A DNA stretch of 64,000 nucleotides. It comes from Nonomuraea sp. NBC_00507. GTDB lineage: Bacteria > Actinomycetota > Actinomycetes > Streptosporangiales > Streptosporangiaceae. Position 1 is the first letter of the stretch, and each line of letters begins with the position of its first letter. The notes beneath the pieces were generated by a model. That model was not told where the DNA came from. It worked only from the letters and a program-made list of their open reading frames with translations, and did no database searches. Shown here piece after piece: positions 8,873 through 17,469 of this stretch. The stretch covers positions 11,594,001 to 11,658,000 of the forward strand of contig NZ_CP107853.1 of NCBI RefSeq assembly GCF_036013525.1, written 5' to 3'. A program made the position numbers and the translations under genes.

Positions 8873-10270
8873 TCAGGCGGGCCGGAACGAGTCTCGTCCG
8901 GCCGGTGCCGCGTGCTTGACCATCAGGTGCCGCGTCACCGAATACTCCAGCACCGCCTCCTGGCTCATGTCCTTGCCGAACCCGCTGCCCTTCACCCCGC
9001 CGTGCGGCGCCTCGCTGGCGATGGGAAGATGGTCGTTCACCCAGGTCACGCCCACATCCAGCCGGTGCGAGACGCGCATCGCGCGGGACACGTCGCGCGA
9101 CCACACCGATGACGCCAAACCGTACCTGGTGTCGTTGGCCAGCCGGACCGCCTCATCCTCGCCGTCGAACGGCAACACGACCAGGACCGGCCCGAACAGC
9201 TCTCCTTGGACGATCTCACTTTCCTGTGCGACATCGGTCACAAGTGTGGGCGGATAAAAAAAACCGGGCCCGTCGAGCGAGACGCCGCCGTGCAGCACCC
9301 GCCCGCCCGAGCGGGCGACGAACCCGTGCACCCGCTCCCGGTGGGCGGCCGAGATCAACGGGCCGATGTCGGTGGCCGGGTCCCAGGGGTCACCGACGGA
9401 AATTTCAGCAAGTGTTGCCCGGAGCGCCTCGACCGCGTCACCGTAGATCTCCTTGGCGACGTAGACGCGGGTCGCGGCCGTGCAGTCCTGCCCGGTGTTG
9501 TACGTCGCCCCCATCGCCACGCCGCGGGCCATCTCCGCCACGTCGGCGTCCTCGAAGACCAGCGCCGGCGCCTTGCCGCCGAGCTCCAGGTGCACCCGCT
9601 TGAGCGTGGCCGCGGCGCCGGACATCACGGCCCGGCCGGTCTCCGTGGAGCCCGTGACGCTGACCATGTCCACGCCCGGGTCGGTGACCAGTGCCTGGCC
9701 GGCCTCGGCGGCGCCGGTGACCGCCTGGACCAGCCCTTCGGGCGCGCCCGCCTTGGCGAACAGCTCGGCGAGACGCAACGTCGTCCGCGGCGTCTGCGGG
9801 GCCGGCTTGATCACCACCGCGTTGCCCGCGGCCACCGCCGGACCGACCTTCCAGACCGCCATGACGAACGGGAAGTTCCACGGCGCGATCGACCCCACCA
9901 CCCCGACGGGACGGCGCAGCATGACCGAGGTGTAGCCGGGGCTGAACACCCCGGCGCCCGAGCCGTCGAGCGAGCGGGCGGCGCCGGCGAAAAAGCGCAG
10001 GTTGTCCACGGCGAAGGGCAGCTCGCCGTCCCTGAACACCGCCGCCGGCTTGCCGGTCTCCTCGACCTCGAGCCTGGTCAGCTCCTCGGCGTCGGCCTCC
10101 ACGAGGTCGGCCAGCCGTAGCAGCAGCCGCGCGCGCTCGGCGGGCGTGGTCTGCGACCACTCCTCGTACGCGGCACGCGCGGCCCGTACGGCCGACGCCA
10201 CGCCCTCCACCGGCGTGTCCGGAATTTCGGCACACGGGAGCCCAGTGGCGGGGTTGATCAATTCACGCAT
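8873..10270 (-). CDS. aldehyde dehydrogenase, gamma-aminobutyraldehyde dehydrogenase-like
   Basis: 465 residues covering the whole NAD(P)-dependent ALDH fold. PWNFP near residue 130 and GSTETGR mark the cofactor site, ELGGKAP carries the general-base glutamate, and NTGQDCTAATR carries the catalytic cysteine C263. The C-terminal NDHLPIASEAPHGG / KGSGFGKDMS pattern is typical of aminobutyraldehyde dehydrogenases, which oxidise 4-aminobutanal to GABA in putrescine catabolism. The potABCD transporter gene set is 2 kb away, which supports that role. It lies 14 bases downstream of the glycosyltransferase gene on the same strand. Confidence 0.85.
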   Translation of the reverse strand: MRELINPATGLPCAEIPDTPVEGVASAVRAARAAYEEWSQTTPAERARLLLRLADLVEADAEELTRLEVEETGKPAAVFRDGELPFAVDNLRFFAGAARSLDGSGAGVFSPGYTSVMLRRPVGVVGSIAPWNFPFVMAVWKVGPAVAAGNAVVIKPAPQTPRTTLRLAELFAKAGAPEGLVQAVTGAAEAGQALVTDPGVDMVSVTGSTETGRAVMSGAAATLKRVHLELGGKAPALVFEDADVAEMARGVAMGATYNTGQDCTAATRVYVAKEIYGDAVEALRATLAEISVGDPWDPATDIGPLISAAHRERVHGFVARSGGRVLHGGVSLDGPGFFYPPTLVTDVAQESEIVQGELFGPVLVVLPFDGEDEAVRLANDTRYGLASSVWSRDVSRAMRVSHRLDVGVTWVNDHLPIASEAPHGGVKGSGFGKDMSQEAVLEYSVTRHLMVKHAAPAGRDSFRPA

Positions 10271-10284
10271 GGAAGGTCAAATCC

Positions 10285-11634
10285 TTACTGGCCGAGCTGC
10301 TCGATCAGGTCGGCGGCCTTGCGCAGGCCGTCGCGACGCCGGATCTCCTCGCCCGCCGCGGCGAGCCGCGCCCGCAGCTCCGCGTCGCCGAGCAGCCGCG
10401 CGATCGCCCCGGTCAGCTCCTCGTCGGTGAAGGCGTAGGTCGAAAGCCTGACACCATAGCCCAATTCATCGACCCGCTGGGCGTTGTCGTACTGGTCCCA
10501 GAAGAGCGGCAGCAGGATCATCGGCTTGCCGAAGTGCAGCGCCTCGGTGGTCGTGTTGTTGCCGCCATGGGTGATGACCAGGTCGCACTGTGGAATGATC
10601 TTAGTCTGCGGGAGGAACTCCGCGCCCCACATGTTGTCGGCGAGCTTGATCTCCTCGTGCAGCGGGCCCTTGGAGACGATGTACTGGTGCGAGGTGGTGG
10701 CCAGCACGTCGATCACCCGCTGCATGAGCTCCACGTCGGAGGAGCCGAGCGAGCCGAGCGAGAAGTAGATCAGCGAGCCCTCGTGCTTATGGTCGCGCCC
10801 GCTTCGCTCCTCGTTGGCTCCTTCGTCGCTCTCTCGTCGCGAGCTCCTGCGCTCGGGGCGCTGGAAGGGCAGCGTGAACTCCTCGTCCGTCTCACGGACC
10901 GAGGAGTCGAGCCGGTGCCAGGCCGGGCCGAGCGGGCGAGCGTCGGTGTAGTCGAGGATCTCCGGATAGACGTAGAGGTTCAGGTCGCCCTGGTGGATGA
11001 AGTCGAGGTCGGGCAGCGGCTCGGTGCCCTGCTCGACGCACCACTCGTTGAAGGCGCTCCACAGCTCGCGGTGCGTGCGGTCGTACTCGGCGCGGAAGGC
11101 GTCCCACTCGGCGCGGTCGTCCGCGGGCAGGCCGGAGAAGACCGGCGCGATGTCCTCCCCGCGCACCTCCAGCGGGTTGCAGGAGACGATGCGGACGAAC
11201 TTCTTGCCCGCCGTGAGCAGCGCCGGGAACGTGATCACGTTGTCCTCGACGATGATGTCCGGGTTCACCCGCTCGATGATGACCTTGAGCTTCGGCTCGC
11301 AGTATTTCACGCCGTCGATCAGCTCAGCCCAGATGGGCGCGGTGACGGTCTCGAGCTGCTCCTTCGTGCTCTTGCGGTATTCGGGCGCGGTCTCGCGGAT
11401 GAAGTCCTTCCAGAACTGCCCCGGGTCCTGCTCCTCGGCGTTCTCGGGCGGCGGCGCGAGGTCGACCAGGTCTTCCTCGAAGCCGAGCGCCTCCAGCTTG
11501 CCCTTCCACGACGCCTCCGCGGCGAAGACGACGCGGTGGCCGCGGCGGCGCAGGATGTCGCCGATGCCGATGGAGTTGTTGGTCGGGCCGTACGCGCTTT
11601 CCGGCATGAACAGGATCGTGAGAGACATCGACAC
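10285..11634 (-). CDS. macrolide-type (MGT/GT1) glycosyltransferase
   Basis: 449 residues, GT-B fold. The N-terminal acceptor domain starts MSMSLTILFMPESAYGPTNN. The C-terminal nucleotide-sugar domain has YFSLGSLGS and the family signature THGGNNTTTEALHFGKP near residue 358, then LPLFWDQYDNAQR. Such enzymes transfer a sugar from UDP- or dTDP-sugars to small molecules. A stretch of about 26 very polar residues (RRSSRRESDEGANEERSGRD and flanks, around 265-292) interrupts the linker and looks like an in-frame insertion. Divergent from the TetR gene, followed by the dehydrogenase gene. Confidence 0.85.
   Translation of the reverse strand: MSMSLTILFMPESAYGPTNNSIGIGDILRRRGHRVVFAAEASWKGKLEALGFEEDLVDLAPPPENAEEQDPGQFWKDFIRETAPEYRKSTKEQLETVTAPIWAELIDGVKYCEPKLKVIIERVNPDIIVEDNVITFPALLTAGKKFVRIVSCNPLEVRGEDIAPVFSGLPADDRAEWDAFRAEYDRTHRELWSAFNEWCVEQGTEPLPDLDFIHQGDLNLYVYPEILDYTDARPLGPAWHRLDSSVRETDEEFTLPFQRPERRSSRRESDEGANEERSGRDHKHEGSLIYFSLGSLGSSDVELMQRVIDVLATTSHQYIVSKGPLHEEIKLADNMWGAEFLPQTKIIPQCDLVITHGGNNTTTEALHFGKPMILLPLFWDQYDNAQRVDELGYGVRLSTYAFTDEELTGAIARLLGDAELRARLAAAGEEIRRRDGLRKAADLIEQLGQ
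10783..10860. other. in-frame low-complexity insertion in the glycosyltransferase gene
   Basis: About 78 bases built of CTTCGCTCC, TCGTTGGCTC, TTCGTCGCTC and CTCGTCGCGAG-like words, unlike the flanking coding sequence. They encode an Arg/Glu/Ser-rich stretch where related proteins are expected to pass directly from the linker to the YFSLGSLG strand. Boundaries are approximate. The composition resembles the short interspersed GC-rich repeats of actinomycete genomes, but no second copy was found in this window. Confidence 0.45.
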
Positions 11635-11754
11635 TCCGGGGGATCTTCAGCGAGTTGAAGGAGAATTCAAAAACGTATCTAGCGTGAAGGTCAAGTTAAG
11701 GGCACTATGGTCACGGCTAACTGAACGGTAACCGAAGACGTGAAGGTGGTGGGG
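11635..11754. promoter_or_regulatory. divergent promoter region, glycosyltransferase / TetR
   Basis: About 120 bases between divergent genes. An imperfect inverted repeat GGCTAAC-TGAAC-GGTAACC at about 11715-11733 is the best candidate operator for the adjacent TetR regulator. Confidence 0.35.
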
Positions 11755-12360
11755 GTGGCCAAGCGCAAGAGCCGGAGCGACCGCCGTCTCGACTTGATCG
11801 AGGCCGCGCGCAAGGCCATCGTCCGCCACGGCATCGATGGTGTACAGCTCTCGCACGTCGCCGAGGAGGCCGGGCTGACCTCCGGAGCCGTCCTCTACCA
11901 CTACCCCAACCTCAGTGACCTGCTGGTCGAGGCGCAGCACGCGGGGATGGAGCGCTTCTACGAGCAGCGGATGCGCCGACTGGCCGACTTCACCGACCCG
12001 GCCGAGAAGCTGGTCGTCACGATCAGGTCGGGGTTGCCGACCGGACCGCTCGACCCGGACGTGCGCCTGCTCAACGAGCTGGGCGGGGCCGCGGGCCGCA
12101 ACTGGGTCTACGGCGTCCTGCTCTCCTCGCTCTACGACCGCCAGGTGTCGATGTACCAGGCGATCCTTGACACGGGGGCCGCGCTCGGCGTGTTCCGGCT
12201 GAGCTCGGACTCCCTGACGATCGCGCGCAATCTGGTGGCCCTGGAGGACGCGTACGGTTACCGCATCACGGCGAGGCACCCGGTGATCGGACCGGATGAG
12301 GCGGCGGAGCTGATCCTGTCGTACGCCCGTGCGGCCACGGGCAACGACCTGGCACTCTGA
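11755..12360 (+). CDS. TetR-family transcriptional regulator
   Basis: About 201 residues. The N-terminal helix-turn-helix is clear: DLIEAARKAIVRHGIDGVQL followed by VAEEAGLTSGAVLYHY. The C-terminal half is the ligand domain. In-frame GTG codons lie at 11740, 11746, 11749 and 11755; the last is preferred because GAAGG lies 8 bases upstream. It is divergent from the glycosyltransferase-aldehyde dehydrogenase pair and convergent with potA (gap of 5 bases). The control target could therefore be the glycosyltransferase operon, with polyamine genes as a second possibility. Confidence 0.85.
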   Translation: MAKRKSRSDRRLDLIEAARKAIVRHGIDGVQLSHVAEEAGLTSGAVLYHYPNLSDLLVEAQHAGMERFYEQRMRRLADFTDPAEKLVVTIRSGLPTGPLDPDVRLLNELGGAAGRNWVYGVLLSSLYDRQVSMYQAILDTGAALGVFRLSSDSLTIARNLVALEDAYGYRITARHPVIGPDEAAELILSYARAATGNDLAL

Positions 12361-12365
12361 TGGGT

Positions 12366-13415
12366 TCATTGATCCACCGCCACGATCACGGCGTCCTGGG
12401 CGTTCCAGCGCACCTTGACCTTGGCGCCCGTCTGCACCGAGCTCGCCCCCTGCACGGCCACCAGCACCGGCTTGGGATGCCCCGGCACGTCCACGGAGAT
12501 GTGCGACACGCCGCCGTAGAAGCTGACGTCCAGGACGCTGCCCGCCAGGCCCCTGACCGCGCTCTCGTCGGCGAGCTCGACCTTTTCGGGACGTACCGCC
12601 AGCAGAGCCGGTGAGCCGGCTGTGAGCTCCGTGAGCGGCGCACCGGGCAACATGCCGAACGCGTCGCTCTTGAGCGCCTCCATGCCGCTCGCGGCGCCGC
12701 GGAAGAGGTTGTTGGCGCCGACGAAGTCGGCCACGAACGGCGAGCGCGGCCGCTCGTAGAGCGCGACCGGCTCGTCCACCTGGCGCACCTTGCCGCTGTC
12801 GAAGACCGCGATGCGGTCGGCCAGCGACATGGCCTCCTCCTGGTCGTGGGTGACGACCACGAACGTGATGCCGACCTCGTGCTGCAGCCGCTTGAGCTCC
12901 AGCTGCATGTCGGCGCGGACCTTCTTGTCCAGGGCCGACAGGGGCTCGTCGAGCAGCAGCAGGCGGGGCCGCTTGACAATGGAGCGGGCCAGCGCCACCC
13001 GCTGCCGCTGCCCGCCGGACAGCTGAGCGGGCTTGCGGTTCGCGTGCTGGGAAAGGCCGACCGTCTCCAGCACCTCGCCGACACGCTGCTTGATCTCCTG
13101 GCGGGGCAGCCGCTCGCGCTCCAGCCCGTACGCCACGTTCTTGGCGACGGTCATGTGCGGAAACAGCGCGTACGACTGGAACATGAGGCTGATCGGCCGC
13201 CTGTTGGGCGCCTTGGCCAGCAGGTCGTCCCCGTCGAGCGTCACCTTGCCCGCGTCCGGCGTCTCGAACCCGGCGACGATGCGCAGCAGGGTCGTCTTGC
13301 CGCACCCGGAGGGCCCCAGGAGGGCGAAGAACTCGCCCTGCTCGATCTGGAGCGAGACCTCGTCGAGCGCGGTGACGTTCCCGAACGCGCGGCTGACGCC
13401 GTCAATCTTGAGCAC
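12366..13415 (-). CDS. potA: spermidine/putrescine ABC transporter ATPase PotA
   Basis: 349 residues. Walker A GPSGCGKTT at 34-42, Q-loop FQSYALFPH near 79-87, signature LSGGQ at 132-136, Walker B LLLLDEP at 152-158, switch histidine in VTHDQEEAM. The C-terminal ~110 residues form the TOBE-like regulatory domain of the PotA/MalK branch. Last gene of potD-B-C-A; its start overlaps the end of the potC-like permease gene by 14 bases. Confidence 0.92.
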   Translation of the reverse strand: MLKIDGVSRAFGNVTALDEVSLQIEQGEFFALLGPSGCGKTTLLRIVAGFETPDAGKVTLDGDDLLAKAPNRRPISLMFQSYALFPHMTVAKNVAYGLERERLPRQEIKQRVGEVLETVGLSQHANRKPAQLSGGQRQRVALARSIVKRPRLLLLDEPLSALDKKVRADMQLELKRLQHEVGITFVVVTHDQEEAMSLADRIAVFDSGKVRQVDEPVALYERPRSPFVADFVGANNLFRGAASGMEALKSDAFGMLPGAPLTELTAGSPALLAVRPEKVELADESAVRGLAGSVLDVSFYGGVSHISVDVPGHPKPVLVAVQGASSVQTGAKVKVRWNAQDAVIVAVDQ

Positions 13416-14184
13416 GTGACTTCTCCCCGATCTTGGTCATCCGCTGCCCGGCGATCACCGCCGTAAAGCTCACCAGGAGCAGGATCGCGGCCAGCGCGTT
13501 GATCTTCGGGGTCACCCCGAAACGAAGCATGGAGTAGATGACGATCGGCAGCGTCGGCTCGGCGTTCCCGATCGTGAAGAAGGCGATCACGAACTCGTCC
13601 AGCGACAACGTGAACGCCAGCAGCGCGCCCGCGACAATGCCGGGCGCCAGCTGCGGCAGCGTGATCCGCATGAATGTGACCACCGGCCCGGCCCCCAGGT
13701 CGCGCGAGGCCTCCTCCAGCGAGGCGTCGGCGCCCGCGAGCCTGGTCCGCACCACCGCCGCCACGAACGCCATGGAGAAGAGCGCGTGCGCGAGCGTCAC
13801 CGAATACAGGCCCAGCGTGAGCTGGATCATCCCGTAGAAGACCAGCAGCCCGATCGCCAGCACGAGGTCGGGCAGCACGGCGGGCGTGAGCACGATCGCG
13901 TCGAGGGTCTTGGACCTGGTGTATCTGGCCAGCCCGACGGCCAGCAGCGTACCCAGCACCGTGGCGATCGCGGTCGAGCCGGTGGCCACGATCAACGTGT
14001 TGACCAGGCCGGTCGCGATCCGCTCGTCGGCGGCCAGCTCGCCGTACCACTTGAGGCTGAACCCCTCGTAGGTGTACGCCGACCTGCCCGCGTTGAACGA
14101 CATGACCACCAGCACGGCGATCGGCAGGTAGAGGAAGACATACGTGGCCCAGAACGGGACGTACAGGAGCTTTGACCTACGCAC
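13402..14184 (-). CDS. potC: spermidine/putrescine ABC permease PotC
   Basis: 260 residues, six predicted membrane segments, beginning with PFWATYVFLYLPIAVLVVMS. The EAA loop motif (EEASRDLGAGPVVTFMRITL, about residues 155-175) contacts the ATPase. Overlaps potB by 8 bases and potA by 14 bases. Assignment to PotC rather than PotB rests on gene order and the shorter length. Confidence 0.9.
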   Translation of the reverse strand: MRRSKLLYVPFWATYVFLYLPIAVLVVMSFNAGRSAYTYEGFSLKWYGELAADERIATGLVNTLIVATGSTAIATVLGTLLAVGLARYTRSKTLDAIVLTPAVLPDLVLAIGLLVFYGMIQLTLGLYSVTLAHALFSMAFVAAVVRTRLAGADASLEEASRDLGAGPVVTFMRITLPQLAPGIVAGALLAFTLSLDEFVIAFFTIGNAEPTLPIVIYSMLRFGVTPKINALAAILLLVSFTAVIAGQRMTKIGEKSRAQD

Positions 14185-15043
14185 GGCGGGCCGCCCATGC
14201 CTGCGCGATCAGCAGCACGATCAGCACCGCGATGAGCGCCAGCGCCAGCGTCGAGCCGAACGGCCAGTCGCGCGCCTTCAGGAACTGGTCGCGGATGAGG
14301 TTGCCCACCATGATCGACTTGTTGCCGCCCAGAATCTCGGGGATGACGAAGTTGCCGAAGCTGGGCACGAACACGAACAGGCACCCGGTCAGCACGCCCG
14401 GCACCGTGAGCGGCAGTGTGACCTTCCTGAAGGTGGTGAACCCGGAAGCCCCGAGGTTCGCCGACGCCTCCCGCAGTTGCGGGTCGAGCCGCTCGATCGC
14501 CGAGTACAGCGGGAGCACCATCAGCGGCAGGTAGGAGTAGAGCAGCCCGGTGACGATCGCGCCCTGGTTGTAGAGCAGCTCGTACGGCCCCAGCCCGAGT
14601 GCCTTCAGCCCGCTGTTGACCAACCCGGGGCCGCTGAGCAGCATGATCCAGGCGTAGACCCGGATGATGAAGTTCGTCCAGAACGGCAGCACGATGGCGA
14701 CCAGCGCGATCGTCTTCCACTTGGGCGGCAGCTGAGCGATCACGTACGCCGTCGGATAGCCGATGAGCAGCGCGATCAGCGTCGTCAGGCCGGCGATCTT
14801 CAGCGAGTTGCCGACCACGCCCAAGTAGAGCGGGTCGATCAGGCGGGTGAAGTTCTCGGTCGTGAACTCGTACACGACGCCGCCGAAGCGCCCGCGCTGG
14901 AACACCGTGTAGCTCAGCACCAGCGCCAGCGGCGCCAGCAGCAACACCACCAGGTAGGTCAGCCCGGGCGAAAGGAAAACGAACGCGCCCAGCCGGCGGC
15001 CCCTGGAGCGGGGCGCCGGCCGGGCCTTTGCCTCTGACTTCAC
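14177..15043 (-). CDS. potB: spermidine/putrescine ABC permease PotB
   Basis: 288 residues. An N-terminal basic extension precedes the first membrane segment (LGAFVFLSPGLTYLVVLLLA), and about six segments are present in all. EAA-type loop: REASANLGASGFTTFRKVTLP. The longer N-terminus with its extra periplasmic stretch fits PotB. The start lies 5 bases after the potD stop. Confidence 0.9.
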   Translation of the reverse strand: MKSEAKARPAPRSRGRRLGAFVFLSPGLTYLVVLLLAPLALVLSYTVFQRGRFGGVVYEFTTENFTRLIDPLYLGVVGNSLKIAGLTTLIALLIGYPTAYVIAQLPPKWKTIALVAIVLPFWTNFIIRVYAWIMLLSGPGLVNSGLKALGLGPYELLYNQGAIVTGLLYSYLPLMVLPLYSAIERLDPQLREASANLGASGFTTFRKVTLPLTVPGVLTGCLFVFVPSFGNFVIPEILGGNKSIMVGNLIRDQFLKARDWPFGSTLALALIAVLIVLLIAQAWAARRA

Positions 15044-15048
15044 CGCAA

Positions 15049-16167
15049 TTACGACTGCGCCGTGACTTCGGTCGACAGGCGGGTGTACTTGGTCGACGCC
15101 TGCCCCAGGTCGATGATCGCCTCACCGTTGAGCAGCTCGGCGGGCTTGATGCCGAGCAGCGAGCCCGCGGGGACCTGCACCTTGTCCATGGCGGCCTTGT
15201 TGGGGACCTTGTAGTTGATGTTCGCGGCGGCCCAGCTGTGGATCTCGGGGTCGAGGATGTAGTTGATCAGGGCGTGCGCCGCCTCCTTGTTCTTGGAGGT
15301 CTTCATGATCACCATCGTGTCCACCCAGAGGTCGCTGCCCTCCTTCGGCACCACGAACTTGATGTTCTTCTCCGAGGTCGGGCACCAGCCGTCCCACGCC
15401 TCGACCATGACGGCCTCGCCGGACTTCAGCTTGTCGCCGAACGTGGTGTCGTCGTAGCCGAGCAGGTGCGGCTTGGCCGAGAGCAGCAGCTCCTTGGCCT
15501 TGGCGATCTCGTCGTCCTTGTCGGTGTTGACCGAATAGCCGAGCGACTTGAGCGCGGGCAGGGCCAGCCAGCGCTCGGTGGTCATCATCGTGACCTTCTT
15601 GTCGGCCCAGGCGGGCGGCTTGAGAAGATCGTTCCAGCTCGTCACCGGGGTCTTCGCCAGGTCGGTGCGGTAGCAGATGCCCGTCGTGCCCCAGGTGTAG
15701 GGCACGGAGTACTTGTTGCCCTTGTCGTAGGAGAGCTGGGTGGCCTCCGGATAGAGGTTGGCCAGGTTGGGGATCAGCTCGGCGTGGATCGGCTCCAGCA
15801 GGCCCTGCTCGTTGAGCGCCTGGGCGTACTGGCCGGACACGAACGCCACGTCGACGCCGCTGTCACCGGGGGCGGTGAGCTTGGTCATCGCCTCCTCGTT
15901 CGTGGCATGCAGGCCGATCTTCATGTCCTTGACCTTGAGCTTCTCCTTGACCTTCTCGGGAAGCTCCTTGGGCGTGTAGCCATCCCAGACCGTCACCTGG
16001 AGCGTCTGCTGCGACAGATCCGCGTTGGGCTTGAGCTGGTCGGCCGTCGCCGCGGTCGTGCCTTGTGGACTGGTCGACGACTCACCGCCGCACGCCGCGA
16101 CGGCGAGCGCGAGGCCGGCCGCCGCGACGGCGGCCGGAAGACGACGGGTGAACCGGATTCGGGACAC
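15049..16167 (-). CDS. potD: polyamine-binding lipoprotein PotD
   Basis: 372 residues. GTG start with AAGGAG about 7 bases upstream. Signal peptide with lipobox VAAC (cysteine near residue 26), then a Ser/Thr-rich linker and a type-2 periplasmic-binding fold of the PotD/PotF branch (TVWDGYTPKELPE, GSDLWVDTMVIMK). Captures spermidine/putrescine-like cations for the PotBCA importer. First gene of the operon, divergent from the kinase gene. Confidence 0.9.
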   Translation of the reverse strand: MSRIRFTRRLPAAVAAAGLALAVAACGGESSTSPQGTTAATADQLKPNADLSQQTLQVTVWDGYTPKELPEKVKEKLKVKDMKIGLHATNEEAMTKLTAPGDSGVDVAFVSGQYAQALNEQGLLEPIHAELIPNLANLYPEATQLSYDKGNKYSVPYTWGTTGICYRTDLAKTPVTSWNDLLKPPAWADKKVTMMTTERWLALPALKSLGYSVNTDKDDEIAKAKELLLSAKPHLLGYDDTTFGDKLKSGEAVMVEAWDGWCPTSEKNIKFVVPKEGSDLWVDTMVIMKTSKNKEAAHALINYILDPEIHSWAAANINYKVPNKAAMDKVQVPAGSLLGIKPAELLNGEAIIDLGQASTKYTRLSTEVTAQS

Positions 16168-16308
16168 GGCCGCTACTCCTTCTGAATGTGCGATGTACGA
16201 GGGGTCGCGCGACCTTACCGGACACAGCAGACCAGAGCAGGAGTGTTGCAGCAGAAATCAACATGAGCAAGACTTTTCCCCACATTGCTACCAGGAAGTT
16301 TGCTCTTC

Positions 16309-17469
16309 GTGTTGAATTGGTATTCAATTCGCCAGAGATTGATCTCTCTCGGTGAGAAACCCCTTACCGCCCGAGACCGCGGGTTCACCGCGGCTGTTTT
16401 GGCGGTGTTGGAGGATGAGGCGCCGCCGCCGTTCGCCGTGCGCCGCTTCCTTCCGTTGCCCACCCTCTCGTACGAGCGCGGAGATCTCCACACTGGGGTC
16501 CCGGCAGAGCGTGACTTCGGCGCTCACGTGGACCAGACGAACTACTCGGTCGTGGTGGAGGAGAAGGTCGTCGTCAAGTGGCTGACCCCGCCGGTGCCGC
16601 TGCCCCATCCCGCCCCTGAGATCTTCGCCCACCTCGTTGAGGCGGGCTTCAACGACACCGCCCCGCCCTACGCAGCTCTGACCGGGCCGGTGGACGGGCG
16701 CGAGTGCCTGCTGGCCCTGGTCACCGGCTATCTCCCCGAGGCGAGGGACGGCTGGGAATGGTGCGTGGACGAAGCCGAGGCAGGCACGACCGTCTTCGCC
16801 GCCGACCTCGGCCGTCTCGCCGCCGATCTCCACCTCGCCCTCGCCACCCTGCCGCACGCCCCCACCTCGCCGCACCGGCCCGCCGCCGGTGCGGCGAGCG
16901 GCCGGACGGCCGCCAGGGCGGAGGCGGCGCTGGACGAGGCGCTGGACGTCACGGACGGCGAGGACGGGCGCTGGCTGGCCACGCGCACCGGGCACCTCAG
17001 ACGCGAGCTGGCCCGCCTGCACCAGCCCATCACCACCCCACGCATCAGGATCCACGGCGACCTCCACGTGGGCCAGATACTCAAATGGCGAGACGGCTAC
17101 GCGGTCATCGACTTCGACGGCAACCCCACCGTCACGGACGCGGACCCGCATCAACCCGCCGCCAGGGACGTGGCCCAGCTGACGACGAGCCTGGAGCACG
17201 TGGCCCAGGTGGCGATCAAGAGACGCGGCCTGCCACCCGAAGAAGCGGCGTCGTGGGCGGCCAAGGCCCGCGCGATCATGCTGACGGCCTACAAGGCCCG
17301 CCTGTCCGCGCGGAACCGCCCGGACCTCCTGGACGAGACCCTGATCCGCCCGTTCGAGGTGGAGCAGGAGTGCCGCGAGCTGATCTACGCCGCCCGTCAC
17401 CTCCCCCGATGGCGCTACGCCGCCATGGGCGTCCTCCACACCTGGTACCCCGAGGAGAACATCTCGTGA
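16309..17469 (+). CDS. sugar kinase of the maltokinase/actinobacterial glucosamine kinase group
   Basis: About 386 residues of the aminoglycoside-phosphotransferase-like fold. The catalytic loop is IRIHGDLHVGQIL and the magnesium motif is VIDFDGNP. This His-Gly-Asp-Leu-His / Asp-Phe-Asp-Gly pattern is shared by mycobacterial maltokinase and by the actinobacterial glucosamine kinases. It is shorter than maltokinase (~450 residues) and is coupled by GTGA to a SIS phosphosugar protein gene, which favours glucosamine kinase. Start uncertain: GTG 16309 has AGGAAG 10 bases upstream, but a palindrome at 16312-16327 suggests that regulation, and perhaps initiation, lies further downstream. Confidence 0.7.
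   Translation: MLNWYSIRQRLISLGEKPLTARDRGFTAAVLAVLEDEAPPPFAVRRFLPLPTLSYERGDLHTGVPAERDFGAHVDQTNYSVVVEEKVVVKWLTPPVPLPHPAPEIFAHLVEAGFNDTAPPYAALTGPVDGRECLLALVTGYLPEARDGWEWCVDEAEAGTTVFAADLGRLAADLHLALATLPHAPTSPHRPAAGAASGRTAARAEAALDEALDVTDGEDGRWLATRTGHLRRELARLHQPITTPRIRIHGDLHVGQILKWRDGYAVIDFDGNPTVTDADPHQPAARDVAQLTTSLEHVAQVAIKRRGLPPEEAASWAAKARAIMLTAYKARLSARNRPDLLDETLIRPFEVEQECRELIYAARHLPRWRYAAMGVLHTWYPEENIS
16312..16327. promoter_or_regulatory. palindrome at the start of the sugar kinase gene
   Basis: TTGAAT-TGGT-ATTCAA, perfect 6-base arms. The core TGAAT-N4-ATTCA matches the core of the palindromes before the hut genes (45695, 51389), a layout common for RpiR-family operators. If it is a true operator, the kinase start codon may lie downstream (for example TTG 16339). 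Confidence 0.4.
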
